NCBI GenBank assembly: GCA_002477955.1
Contig: DLLE01000014.1
Location: forward strand, 34,026 to 78,496
DNA length: 44,471 bases
Reading direction: 5' to 3'
Source: Treponema sp. UBA7570
GTDB taxonomy: Bacteria > Spirochaetota > Spirochaetia > Treponematales > Treponemataceae
Shown here one piece after another: positions 1 to 7,857 of the stretch; position 1 is the stretch's first letter; each line of letters opens with the position of its first letter. Position numbers and translations under genes: made by a program. The notes under the pieces are model-generated. The model searched no databases. It had not been told where the DNA came from and was given only the letters and a program-made list of their open reading frames with translations.

Positions 1-672
1 GTTACGGCTGTTCCTGAAAATTTTAAACCTGTTTCTGTTCCTCATGCTCCGTTTCTTTTTAGATTTGAATTTTCAGATGTTCTTACGCTGAAATTCTTCG
101 GAGTTTTCTTTACTTTCCTTTTTACTGATATTTTTGATACTATTGGAACTTTGATGGGCGTTGCTGAGCAGGCTAAGCTTATTGACGAAAAGGGCAATAT
201 TCCTAATGTAAAGAATGCTCTTCTTGCCGATGCGATTGGTACAGTTGCCGGTGCTTGTCTTGGAACTTCAACTGTAACTTCTTACGTTGAATCTTCTGCC
301 GGTGTCGCTGCCGGTGCCCGCACAGGTCTTTCTTCTGTTGTTACTGCAGGTTTCTTTGTTTTGGCCCTGTTGTTTACTCCGCTTTTTGCTCTTGTTCCTT
401 CTTGTGCTACGGCTCCTGCCTTGATTTTTGTCGGATTTTTGATGATGCAGTCTGTAACTTCAATCAAATTTAGCGAAATAACTGACGGAATTCCTGCCTT
501 TATAACAATTCTTGTAATGCCTTTCGGATATTCTATTTCTAAGGGTATTGCCTTTGGTATGATCGCTTATGTAATTTCTAAAGTTGCTGGTAGAAAAGCA
601 AAGGAGATTTCTCCTGTTACGTGGATTCTTGCTGCCGTATTTGTTTTTGCCCTTGCAATAAAAGCTATCTAG
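1..672 (+). CDS. NCS2/AzgA-family purine permease, C-terminal part (5' end outside the window)
   Basis: Frame 1 is open from the first base, so this is the 3' part of a larger gene; about 223 codons are present and roughly half of a typical 430-450 residue permease is missing. Family members are inner-membrane proton symporters for guanine, hypoxanthine or adenine. The family signature is clear: a DTIGTL segment at residues 46-51, a DAIGTVAGACLGTST segment followed by VTSYVESSAGV, then an RTGLSSVV motif, all typical of AzgA proteins rather than the uracil/xanthine branch. Several hydrophobic membrane segments follow to the C-terminus. The first ATG visible inside the window (position 151) is internal to the conserved DTIGTLMG motif and is not the start. 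It lies 9 bases ahead of a nucleotide-metabolism gene, consistent with a salvage operon. The exact substrate cannot be decided. Confidence 0.88.
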   Translation, partial: VTAVPENFKPVSVPHAPFLFRFEFSDVLTLKFFGVFFTFLFTDIFDTIGTLMGVAEQAKLIDEKGNIPNVKNALLADAIGTVAGACLGTSTVTSYVESSAGVAAGARTGLSSVVTAGFFVLALLFTPLFALVPSCATAPALIFVGFLMMQSVTSIKFSEITDGIPAFITILVMPFGYSISKGIAFGMIAYVISKVAGRKAKEISPVTWILAAVFVFALAIKAI

Positions 673-681
673 TTTTTTAGT

Positions 682-1185
682 ATGAACGAATCTTCAAACA
701 AAGAAAAATATTTACGCCCGACCTGGGATGAATATTTTATGGAAGTTGCAAGAACTATTGCAAAACGTGCGACTTGCGACAGAGGCCGTTCTGGCTGCGT
801 GATTGCAAGAGATCATCAGATTCTTGTTACCGGATATGTTGGAAGCCCTGCGGGGCTTCCGCATTGCGATGAAGCAGGCCACCTTCTAAAAAAAATGCTG
901 CACAGTGACGGAACTGTCAGCCAGCATTGTGTAAGAACCGTTCATGCGGAGCAGAATGCAATCTGCCAGGCTGCTAAACGTGGAATTTCTATTGACGGCG
1001 GTACTGTTTACTGCAAAATGACTCCGTGCAGAACCTGCGCAATGCTTTTAATTAACTGCGGAATAAAAAGGGTTGTGTGTGAAAAACACTACCATGATGA
1101 AGCCGACAGCCTAAAAATGCTTGAGGAAGCTGGAATAGCGATTGAACATTTGGAAGATAATGTCCAGACTTACGAAAATATGTAA
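682..1185 (+). CDS. dCMP deaminase (ComEB-like)
   Basis: A 167-residue cytidine/deoxycytidylate deaminase family protein. These enzymes convert dCMP to dUMP, feeding thymidylate synthesis in the cytosol. The zinc site is complete: the HAE motif at residues 88-90 gives the zinc histidine and the catalytic glutamate, and PCRTC at 115-119 supplies the two zinc cysteines. An early CDRGRSGCVI segment and the GSPAGLPHCDE segment are typical of dCMP deaminases and separate it from tRNA adenosine deaminase (TadA) and RibD. Length fits the family. The ATG at 682 follows the permease stop by only 9 bases and no Shine-Dalgarno sequence is obvious, so it may be translated by coupling to the permease. A strong hairpin terminator follows directly. 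Confidence 0.9.
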   Translation: MNESSNKEKYLRPTWDEYFMEVARTIAKRATCDRGRSGCVIARDHQILVTGYVGSPAGLPHCDEAGHLLKKMLHSDGTVSQHCVRTVHAEQNAICQAAKRGISIDGGTVYCKMTPCRTCAMLLINCGIKRVVCEKHYHDEADSLKMLEEAGIAIEHLEDNVQTYENM

Positions 1186-1186
1186 T

Positions 1187-1231
1187 AAAAAAGGCTGTCT
1201 TGGAAGTTTTACTTTTCAGACAGCCTTTTTT
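1187..1231. terminator. Bidirectional intrinsic terminator between the dCMP deaminase gene and thrC
   Basis: The arms AAGGCTGTCT (1191-1200) and AGACAGCCTT (1218-1227) are perfect complements. They are flanked by an A run on the left and a T run on the right, so the hairpin has a U tract when read from either strand. It lies exactly between the two convergent stop codons. Confidence 0.88.
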
Positions 1232-1236
1232 TTGTT

Positions 1237-2655
1237 TTATTTTAAGTTTTCAAGCAGCCATGATTTGAACTGGCTGTAGTTGTTTTCCATTTGAATTGAT
1301 TTGTCTTCGAGGCGCATAACTTTTTCAAGCCTGTCTGGAATTATTGGTTTTGAGCCGATTGCCTTTTCGACTATTGAGCCGAATTTTGCAGGATGGGCTG
1401 TTTCCAAAACTACGCCGATTGCGTTTTTCCTAGAAATTACATCATCTGCCCAGTCAGGGAGATTTGGTGTAAGACCAGGTTTTGTGTAATCATGTTTTTT
1501 GCCCTGTGCAAGTTCTGCCATGGCTCCGTTTTTAATATCGCTCCATGCTTTCCAGCCGACAGCTCCATGAGGATCGATAGTGTAGCCTGTTTTTGCATAG
1601 CAGTCTTTGATTGAATCGATGATTCCGCTGTCATCAAGCCAATAAGAAGCAAATAGATGGCGTACATCGTCAAGAGAATACATTGCTGAAATTCGCTCAT
1701 AATTGCTTGGAGCACCAACGTCCATCGCGTTTGCATAGGTTGTTACTGAAGGTCGGGCTTTGTAGTCTCCTGTTGCAATCCAGTCTGGAATTGTTCGGTT
1801 TGTATTTGTTGCAGCGACAAAACCTGTGATTGGAGCGCCCATTTTTTTTGCGATAAGTCCAGATGTCAGGTTTCCGAAATTTCCGCTTGGAACAACCATA
1901 ATTATAGAAGGATTTTCAATTCTATTGTACTGCCATGCTCTGTTTTTTACGTAGAGCGAAGCGTACATATAATAAAAACTCTGAGGAAGAAGGCGGCTGA
2001 TATTTATTGAATTTGCAGATGAGAGGCGAAGTGAGGCGCGAAGCTCGTTATCTGTAAATGCTGTTTTTACAAGTTTTTGGCAGTCATCGAACGTGCCTTT
2101 TACTCTTAGAGCACGGACGTTTCCGTCAAAAGTTGAAAGCTGTTTTTCCTGAAGCGGTGAAATTTTTCCTTCTGGATACAAAATTGTAACATCAAGCCCC
2201 GGAACATTGTGAAATGCGCTACCTACGGCAGAACCTGTATCTCCAGAAGTTGCAACGAGAATATGGAGCGGTTTGTCTTCGTTGCGGTTGAAATATGACA
2301 TTACACGTGCCATAAAACGAGCACCGAAGTCTTTGAATGCGCATGTTGGACCGTGAAAAAGTTCGAGAACGTATGAATTCGGGTCGAGACCTGAAACCTT
2401 AGCAGGGAAAGGATAGGCATCGTTTATGAGTTTTTTAAGATCGTTTTCTGGAATTTCTCCTTCAACGTAAGGTTTTGCCATTTCAAAAGCAATATCGCGA
2501 AGGTTTGGCTCCGGATTTTTATTTAAAAATGATTTATCAAGTTCTGGAAAATCGACCGGAATATAAAGTCCTCCGGTTTTTTCATTCATGCCGCTGACTA
2601 CAGCGGTTTTTAAATCTGTCTTTACAGATTTGTCTCTTGTGTCTGTGAAAATCAT
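1237..2655 (-). CDS. thrC: threonine synthase
   Basis: A 472-residue PLP enzyme that converts O-phosphohomoserine to threonine, the last step of threonine synthesis. The N-terminus carries the family TGGLYIP segment (residues 27-33). The PLP lysine is predicted at K108 in the HGPTCAFKDFGARF motif, and SGDTGSA and PSGNFGN phosphate-binding loops follow. The length matches the longer threonine synthase subgroup (E. coli-like) rather than the roughly 350-residue form. The ATG is preceded by GAGGATA at a good distance. It lies 23 bases behind a lipoprotein gene on the same strand and probably shares its transcript; transcription ends at the hairpin at 1187-1231. Confidence 0.95.
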   Translation of the reverse strand: MIFTDTRDKSVKTDLKTAVVSGMNEKTGGLYIPVDFPELDKSFLNKNPEPNLRDIAFEMAKPYVEGEIPENDLKKLINDAYPFPAKVSGLDPNSYVLELFHGPTCAFKDFGARFMARVMSYFNRNEDKPLHILVATSGDTGSAVGSAFHNVPGLDVTILYPEGKISPLQEKQLSTFDGNVRALRVKGTFDDCQKLVKTAFTDNELRASLRLSSANSINISRLLPQSFYYMYASLYVKNRAWQYNRIENPSIIMVVPSGNFGNLTSGLIAKKMGAPITGFVAATNTNRTIPDWIATGDYKARPSVTTYANAMDVGAPSNYERISAMYSLDDVRHLFASYWLDDSGIIDSIKDCYAKTGYTIDPHGAVGWKAWSDIKNGAMAELAQGKKHDYTKPGLTPNLPDWADDVISRKNAIGVVLETAHPAKFGSIVEKAIGSKPIIPDRLEKVMRLEDKSIQMENNYSQFKSWLLENLK

Positions 2656-2678
2656 CTGTTTATCCTCACTTTTATAAA

Positions 2679-3698
2679 TTAAAGTCCGTAGATTATTTCG
2701 TGCGCCAGATTTTCTGCCAAAAGTTTTCTTGCAGAATTAAGGCAGTTCCAATCTTTATCTTCTGTTACCGTAGCTGTGCTGCGCAGTTCGCATAAAATCG
2801 AGCCATTTTTCATATCAAGACAGGTAAGGTTTCCTTCGATCGTGAGCGTGTATTTTTGGTCAGCATTTTTTACAATTGGTGTAAGATATTTTACTTTTCC
2901 AAAAATAAGATATGCAGAATTTGAACCTACGAGATTTGACGCGGTTTTATAGACTGTCGGAATGTCGTCTGTCAAAATTGCATTTGAAAAATCAGCATTT
3001 CCGATTCTTACAAAACCTGAGCGCATAAGCGCCATAAGAAGGTTTGACGAAGAAACTGAATTGCTTAAAATCGGTTTTCCTGATGCATTGAAATCTACGA
3101 TTGCGACAGTTCCGCCACGTGAGTAGAGGTTTGTCTTAACTTTGTAAGGCGCGCTTACAGAAACTTTTTCTGCGAGTTTTGCAATTTCTGCGTTTGTAAC
3201 ATCGCCGGAAGGATAAACACTTATTTCGCTGTTAAACGAAAATGTCGGAGTTGCAGGTACGAAAATTACAGTTCCAGAAGAATTTGTCGTAAGATTTGCC
3301 AGAGAAAATGTCGGCTGACCGTTAATTTTTGTTTCAGGAAAACTTATTGAGAGCTCAAGGCCTGCAGCCGGAGTTCCGTCTGTTTTTTCTGCTTTAAAAA
3401 CGAATGGCGAAGAAAAAGCCTTTCCTTTTGTTGTTTCTTTTGGACTTGAAACAACTGAAAGTTTGATCCCCTCAATTTTTTTTGCATATATTGATTCTTC
3501 GGTTTCTTCTTTTTGTGCCGAAACAGAGCTGTTTACAACATTGAGTTTTCTAGGAACCTGAGGTGTTTTTGGGCGCTCAATTTCTTCAGCCTGCTCGATT
3601 TGAGGCTGCGGCTGGTCTTTTGGAGCTGATGCGCAGGATGTTATAAAAAAAGCAACTGATGTCGCAATGCTTAAAGTTACAGAAAGTGATTTTTTCAT
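2679..3698 (-). CDS. predicted lipoprotein with Ig-like and FlgT/CsgG-like regions, function unknown
   Basis: A 339-residue exported protein. The N-terminus is a lipoprotein signal with basic start, hydrophobic core and lipobox ITSC, placing the lipidated cysteine at C22. A proline/glutamine-rich linker (about 25-60) follows. Residues about 85-155 look like a bacterial Ig-like beta domain ('KAEKTDGTPAAGLELSISF' and a later SSGTVIFVPATP segment). The C-terminal half (about 190-339) contains an AIVDFNASGKPI stretch and a 'NLTCLDMKNGSILCE' stretch, which recall the lipoproteins and flagellar accessory proteins related to CsgG/FlgT that assemble at the envelope. That resemblance is by eye only. 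The ATG has the Shine-Dalgarno-like CTGGAGAC upstream. It heads a probable two-gene operon with thrC, with no obvious functional link. Confidence 0.75.
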   Translation of the reverse strand: MKKSLSVTLSIATSVAFFITSCASAPKDQPQPQIEQAEEIERPKTPQVPRKLNVVNSSVSAQKEETEESIYAKKIEGIKLSVVSSPKETTKGKAFSSPFVFKAEKTDGTPAAGLELSISFPETKINGQPTFSLANLTTNSSGTVIFVPATPTFSFNSEISVYPSGDVTNAEIAKLAEKVSVSAPYKVKTNLYSRGGTVAIVDFNASGKPILSNSVSSSNLLMALMRSGFVRIGNADFSNAILTDDIPTVYKTASNLVGSNSAYLIFGKVKYLTPIVKNADQKYTLTIEGNLTCLDMKNGSILCELRSTATVTEDKDWNCLNSARKLLAENLAHEIIYGL

Positions 3699-3760
3699 GA
3701 TGTCTCCAGATAAATTTTTGCCATATGTATTTTTTTATGGGAAAAATAGCATACCTTCTA

Positions 3761-3789
3761 ATTTTATCCTAAAATCAAGTTTTTCTCAA
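3761..3789 (-). promoter_or_regulatory. Candidate sigma70-type promoter for the lipoprotein-thrC operon
   Basis: Read on the minus strand: TTGAGA (3789-3784), a 17-base spacer, then TAAAAT (3766-3761). It lies about 63 bases upstream of the lipoprotein ATG. Inferred from consensus match only. Confidence 0.45.
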
Positions 3790-3845
3790 TAAAAAAACAG
3801 GCAGTAAAAAAATTAAATTTATGGAAGTTTTATCAGTTCAAAATA

Positions 3846-3874
3846 TTGCTAAAAAAGTTTCAAAAACCTATCAT
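3846..3874 (+). promoter_or_regulatory. Candidate sigma70-type promoter for alr
   Basis: TTGCTA (3846-3851), a 17-base spacer and TATCAT (3869-3874), placed about 66 bases before the alr ATG. With the candidate at 3761-3789 it would make a divergent promoter region serving both operons. The rest of the 242-base gap between the lipoprotein gene and alr is A+T rich and holds nothing else I can support. Confidence 0.4.
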
Positions 3875-3940
3875 TTAGTCAGTGGGGCTGAGAATTCACT
3901 TTTAATAATGCAAAATTAAAAAAAAAGACGAGGCATAAAA

Positions 3941-5110
3941 ATGAGACCGACATTCGCTAGAATTCACCTTGAAAATTTAAAATATAACCTTGAATATATT
4001 CGCTCAAAAATAAACAAAAATGCAAAGATGTGTGTTGCGGTAAAGGCTGACGCCTACGGTCATGGCGCCGTAGAATGCGCAAAAACCGCCGTTGAGTGCG
4101 GAGCGGATTTTCTTGCTGTTGCGACTGTGGGTGAAGGCATTGAGCTTCGGCTTGCAGGAATAAAAGTCGGAATTTTTGTTTTGAGCTTGTGCCAGAAAGA
4201 AGAAATGGAAGAGGTTGTAAAAAATGAGCTTACGCCTCTTGTTTTTGATGAAGAATACATCGGCTTTGTTGCGGAAGCTGCAAAAAAATACAAAAAAAAC
4301 GGCTTTAACGTTCACCTGGCGGTTGACACCGGAATGGGAAGACTTGGCTGTCTTGCAAAAGATGCCGGAAAAGTTGCAAAAAAAATCGCAGAAACAGGTG
4401 TTTTGAAAATGGGCGGAATATGCACTCACTTTTCTGTCGCAGACAGTACCCAGCCTGAAAATTGTGAGTATACGGAAAAACAGTTCAAATTGTTTTTGGA
4501 AGCGGTTGAAAACGTAAAAAAAGAAGGAATTGATCCTGGAATCCGCCACTGCTCAAATTCGGCGCTTACACTGACTCATCCAGAAATGCACCTTGATATG
4601 TGCCGTCCTGGAATTATTGCATACGGATATTATCCAGGTCAGGTTGATAAAAAATATTTTGAAAAACTTGGTGAAAAAACTTTCTTAAAACCTGTTATGG
4701 AGCTTGTAACAAAGGTTGTCGCAATCCGCGAATTTGAAAAAGACAGGTCTGTTTCGTATGGCAGAAGATGGACTTCTTCTAAAAAAACAAAAATCGGAGT
4801 TCTTCCAATTGGTTATGCAGATGGACTTTTTCGCTGTTTTAATGAAGATGGCAAAAAACTTTATGTTGCAATTAATGGAAAAAATTATCCTGTCTGCGGA
4901 AGAATATGTATGGATCAGTGTATGATTGAGCTTGGAGAAGACAGTAATATTGAACGTTATTGTGAAGCCGTAATTTTTGGACCTGAAGAAAGCGGAGCTT
5001 TGCAAAGCGCTCAAAAAATTGCCGATATGACAGGAACTATCAGCTATGAAATTACATGTGGAGTTTCAAAGCGTGTGCCTAGAATTTTTGTAACCTCCGC
5101 AACCAGATAA
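3941..5110 (+). CDS. alr: alanine racemase
   Basis: A 389-residue fold-type III PLP enzyme that interconverts L- and D-alanine for peptidoglycan. The PLP lysine is K35 in the AVKADAYGHG motif, and the second catalytic residue is Y273 in the VSYGRRW motif. MGRLG, and CRPGIIAYGYYP near residues 221-232, also fit the family. Length is normal (about 360-390). The ATG is preceded by GACGAGG. The last 67 bases overlap the 3' end of folC on the other strand, so the C-terminal residues after about 367 are encoded by sequence that is also folC codons. A FemX-type cell-wall enzyme lies elsewhere in the window (24232-25311). Confidence 0.95.
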   Translation: MRPTFARIHLENLKYNLEYIRSKINKNAKMCVAVKADAYGHGAVECAKTAVECGADFLAVATVGEGIELRLAGIKVGIFVLSLCQKEEMEEVVKNELTPLVFDEEYIGFVAEAAKKYKKNGFNVHLAVDTGMGRLGCLAKDAGKVAKKIAETGVLKMGGICTHFSVADSTQPENCEYTEKQFKLFLEAVENVKKEGIDPGIRHCSNSALTLTHPEMHLDMCRPGIIAYGYYPGQVDKKYFEKLGEKTFLKPVMELVTKVVAIREFEKDRSVSYGRRWTSSKKTKIGVLPIGYADGLFRCFNEDGKKLYVAINGKNYPVCGRICMDQCMIELGEDSNIERYCEAVIFGPEESGALQSAQKIADMTGTISYEITCGVSKRVPRIFVTSATR

Positions 5111-6453
5111 AACGAGCCTGTTATGAGCAAAGTTTTTTTGTTTGAATTGCAAAAATCAAGAACTTTCTCGATTTGTTTTTTGTAATTCGAATCTGAATCA
5201 AATAAAAGACCTGCAGAAACAAACGAATTTTCGACCTCTGACAGGTCTGATTTTTTTATATTGCCTGGAACTGTCAAAAATATTTTTTGAAAATTTTGAG
5301 AATCTGTACATATGCTCTGTGAAAATAGTTCTGCGATTTCTTTGCTGTGCTTGTCCTGGGCGCAGGCAAAAAGAAGGGCGTCGATTTTTATTTTTGCGTT
5401 TTTTACTGTTTCCAATGTTAATTTTATGCTTTTTGGCGTGTGCGCTCCGTCCAGAATAAGATAAGGAATTTTGCTGAAATTCTGAGGACTTTTTACAAGC
5501 TCAAAACGGGCTGGAAGCGAAGTTTTTGAAAGGCCTTTTTCGATAATATCTTCTGAAATTTCTGGAAATGCGGTTTTTACTGCCAGAGCCGCAAGCGCTG
5601 CGTTTTGAGCCTGAAATTCTCCTGCAAGATTTAGCTCCGCGGTTAATGGGCGGGAAAAAAACGAAGATGAGATAGCCATTTTAGTCTTTATTTTTTCCGA
5701 TGATGTGTAAATTTTTGTACTAATTTTGCAAATTTCATCGACAAAAAATATTTTTGCGTCTTTTCGGGCTGCGATTGATTTAAAGACTTCTTTTACGGAT
5801 GGAATTTGCGGTGCTATAAAAACAGGAGTTCTTTCTTTTATAATTCCGCCTTTTTCTGCCGCGATTTTTTCTACTGTGTCTCCGAGATATTCTGTGTGCT
5901 CGAGTTCAATTGGGCCTATGCAGCAGGCTTTTGGCTTTATGACGTTTGTCGCGTCGAGCCTTCCTCCGAGTCCGACTTCAAAAACAGCCGCATCAAGTTT
6001 TGCTTTTCTGAAGCATAGAAAAGAATAGAGCGTTACGAGCTCAAACCATGTAATTGGGCGGTTTTTTAAGAAAGTTTTTGAATCAGTGCAGTTTATTAGA
6101 CACTTTAGCTCTTCTGCTGCGTCTTCATAGTTTTTTTTGGACAAAAAATTTTGATTTTGGGTGATTCTCTCCAGAAAGTTTTCAATGTGCGGCGAGCTGT
6201 AAAGTCCGGTTTTTAAGCCTGCTTCTTCGAGAATTGAGGCTATGAATGCGGATGTTGAGCCTTTTCCTTTTGAGCCTGCGACGTGAAATGTTGGATATGA
6301 GAGTTCTGGGTTGCCTGCGAGTTTTGCAAAGTGTTCCATTGTGTCGAGCCAGAACATGTTTTTTTGCGGAAGTTTTTCAAAATTCAAGAATGAATCGAGC
6401 CAGTTTTCAAAATTTGCAAGATAAGGAGAAGAAGGTGCGGTGTTTTTTGTCAT
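5044..6453 (-). CDS. folC: bifunctional folylpolyglutamate / dihydrofolate synthase
   Basis: A 469-residue Mur-ligase-type enzyme that adds glutamate to folates and, in the bifunctional form, to dihydropteroate. The ATP loop GSKGKGST is at residues 60-67, followed by LYSSPHIENFLERI, a typical folate-side segment, and later a DGAHTPKS motif in place of the usual DGAHNP. This motif supports FolC rather than a MurC-F enzyme. The length is a little above the usual 420-440, partly from a tail that ends inside the alr overlap. No convincing Shine-Dalgarno sequence precedes the ATG. Whether it has both activities cannot be judged here. Confidence 0.92.
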   Translation of the reverse strand: MTKNTAPSSPYLANFENWLDSFLNFEKLPQKNMFWLDTMEHFAKLAGNPELSYPTFHVAGSKGKGSTSAFIASILEEAGLKTGLYSSPHIENFLERITQNQNFLSKKNYEDAAEELKCLINCTDSKTFLKNRPITWFELVTLYSFLCFRKAKLDAAVFEVGLGGRLDATNVIKPKACCIGPIELEHTEYLGDTVEKIAAEKGGIIKERTPVFIAPQIPSVKEVFKSIAARKDAKIFFVDEICKISTKIYTSSEKIKTKMAISSSFFSRPLTAELNLAGEFQAQNAALAALAVKTAFPEISEDIIEKGLSKTSLPARFELVKSPQNFSKIPYLILDGAHTPKSIKLTLETVKNAKIKIDALLFACAQDKHSKEIAELFSQSICTDSQNFQKIFLTVPGNIKKSDLSEVENSFVSAGLLFDSDSNYKKQIEKVLDFCNSNKKTLLITGSFYLVAEVTKILGTRFETPHVIS

Positions 6454-6474
6454 AGAAATGATTTTAATTAAAAC
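6447..6474 (+). promoter_or_regulatory. Weak candidate promoter reading into the folC-trpS gap
   Basis: TTGTCA (6447-6452), a 16-base spacer and TAAAAC (6469-6474) on the plus strand. It would produce an RNA of about 60 bases ending at the T run at 6535-6542. The -10 element is poor, so the call is tentative. Confidence 0.2.
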
Positions 6475-6511
6475 AAATGTTTAAGAAAAGTGTTTGAAAG
6501 AAAATAAGTCC

Positions 6512-6542
6512 GCTCATGAGAAAACTCGTGCGCATTTTTTTT
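6512..6542 (+). terminator. Terminator-like hairpin with eight Ts, no annotated plus-strand gene upstream
   Basis: The arm at 6512-6520 folds back on 6525-6533 around an AAAA loop. The helix is six pairs including one G-T, then one mismatch, then two more pairs. A run of eight Ts follows (6535-6542). It points along the plus strand. The nearest plus-strand gene upstream is alr, more than 1.4 kb away. It may protect trpS from antisense read-through over folC, or end a small RNA. Confidence 0.5.
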
Positions 6543-6545
6543 GTT

Positions 6546-6642
6546 AGGCCGGAAAACTTAGCCCGGATCGCCACGGAAAGACCGGACGAGCGAAGCGAGG
6601 AGGACTTGCAGTAAGAGCCGGTTTGAAAGGAAGCTGTGCTTC
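6546..6642 (+). repeat. G+C-rich foldable intergenic element upstream of trpS (element 1)
   Basis: This block is far richer in G+C than the flanking A+T-rich sequence. The outer arms AGGCCGG (6546-6552) and CCGGTTT (6618-6624) pair with two G-T wobbles, and CTTA (6557-6560) pairs with TAAG (6612-6615) inside them. CCGG (6563-6566) can pair with CCGG (6582-6585). A GCGAAGC mini-hairpin sits at 6590-6596. A separate hairpin GAAGC-TGT-GCTTC (6630-6642) follows. A related 3' signature occurs before metG. No ORF of note is present. Whether it acts as RNA, DNA or an interspersed repeat is not shown. Confidence 0.5.
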
Positions 6643-6666
6643 ATTCTTGATTTTTTTTGTTCTTAA

Positions 6667-6695
6667 TTGAAGAAAATGCTGAAGTTTTATATAAT
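6667..6695 (+). promoter_or_regulatory. Good sigma70-type promoter for trpS
   Basis: TTGAAG (6667-6672), a 17-base spacer and a perfect TATAAT (6690-6695), about 53 bases before the trpS ATG. It lies downstream of the foldable element at 6546-6642, so that element would not be in the trpS leader if this promoter is the one used. Confidence 0.65.
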
Positions 6696-6748
6696 TTTAA
6701 TGTAACTTTTTATGTTGCTTTAATTTTGATTTTTGCAGGGAAAATAAA

Positions 6749-7843
6749 ATGTCTCAGACTGAGGAAAAACTTGAAAATAATGCCGATAAAATTCTTGCCG
6801 AAGCGGTTAGAAAATCTGAAATGATTGAAAAAGATATTGTTGTTAATCCGAAAAAATACCGTGTTTTGACAGGCGACCGTCCGACCGGAAATCTTCATAT
6901 TGGACATTATTTTGGTTCGCTTAAAAATCGTGTCCGCCTTTCTAAGCTTGGCGTTCCGACTATGATTTTGATTGCCGATTATCAGGTTTTGACGGATCAC
7001 GACGCATTTGACAAAATCAGTCAGAATACAAAGCAGCTTGTAATTGATTATCTTGCCGCGGGAATTGAACCTGGAAAAGATGTCTGCATTTATCCGCACA
7101 GCCACGTTCCAGAGGCAAACCAGCTTATGGTTCCTTTTTTGACTCTTGTTTCTAGTTCTGAGCTTGACCGGAATCCGACTGTAAAGGACGAGATTGAAAA
7201 ATCTGGAATGAAATCGGTGAATGCCGGAATGCTTACGTATCCTGTGCATCAGGCGGTTGATATTCTTTTTTGTAAGGGAAATGTCGTTCCTGTCGGAAAA
7301 GACCAGCTTCCTCATCTTGAAGTTGCGCGTCTTATTGCCAGACGTTTTAACAATAAATTTTGCCCGAAGAATCCTATTTTTCCAGAGCCTTACGCCTTGC
7401 TTTCTAAAACTCCAATGATAAAAGGTCTTGATGGTTCTGCAAAAATGTCAAAATCGCTTGGGAATACGATTATGCTTTGTGCAAGCGAAGATGAGACTGC
7501 AAAGCTCATAAAAAAAGCAAAAACAGATCAGGAGCGTCATATTTCTTATGATCCTGTAAACCGTCCTGAAGTTGCCAATCTTTTGCAGATAATTTCTCTT
7601 TGTACTGGAGAAGAGCCTGAAGCTATTGCCGAGAGAATTGGCGATGGTGGCGGCGGTATGCTGAAATCTGTGCTGACAGAAGCTTTGAACGAAGAATTGC
7701 GTCCTTTGCGCGCAAAACGCGCCGAACTCGAAAGTAATATGGACTATATTAGAAGCGTCCTCAAAAAAGGTGTTGTCCAGGCCCGCGAGATTGCCGTAAA
7801 GACGCTGGAAGAAGTTCGTGCTGTAATGAATATGGAAATTTAA
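6749..7843 (+). CDS. trpS: tryptophan--tRNA ligase
   Basis: A 364-residue class I aminoacyl-tRNA synthetase charging tRNA-Trp. The HIGH motif is at residues 50-53 (GNLHIGHYFGSL) and the KMSKS motif at 232-236. The GDRPTGNLHIGH segment and the 'HSHVPEANQL' region identify the Trp enzyme rather than the Tyr one. An N-terminal extension of about 38 residues, rich in charged residues, precedes the core and is longer than in the usual 330-residue enzyme. The ATG follows CAGGGAAA at a normal distance. A promoter lies at 6667-6695. uvrA begins 14 bases downstream and is probably cotranscribed. Confidence 0.95.
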   Translation: MSQTEEKLENNADKILAEAVRKSEMIEKDIVVNPKKYRVLTGDRPTGNLHIGHYFGSLKNRVRLSKLGVPTMILIADYQVLTDHDAFDKISQNTKQLVIDYLAAGIEPGKDVCIYPHSHVPEANQLMVPFLTLVSSSELDRNPTVKDEIEKSGMKSVNAGMLTYPVHQAVDILFCKGNVVPVGKDQLPHLEVARLIARRFNNKFCPKNPIFPEPYALLSKTPMIKGLDGSAKMSKSLGNTIMLCASEDETAKLIKKAKTDQERHISYDPVNRPEVANLLQIISLCTGEEPEAIAERIGDGGGGMLKSVLTEALNEELRPLRAKRAELESNMDYIRSVLKKGVVQAREIAVKTLEEVRAVMNMEI

Positions 7844-7844
7844 T

Positions 7845-7849
7845 AAGGG
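7845..7849 (+). promoter_or_regulatory. Ribosome binding site deciding the TTG start of uvrA
   Basis: AAGGG lies 8 bases before TTG at 7858. It sits just past the trpS stop and supports the non-ATG start. Confidence 0.6.
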
Positions 7850-7857
7850 TAACTTAA

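Noticed and set aside
3821..3919. A 32-codon open frame in the lipoprotein-alr gap
   Set aside because: No ribosome binding site, and it overlaps the candidate alr promoter; the length is expected by chance in A+T-rich DNA.
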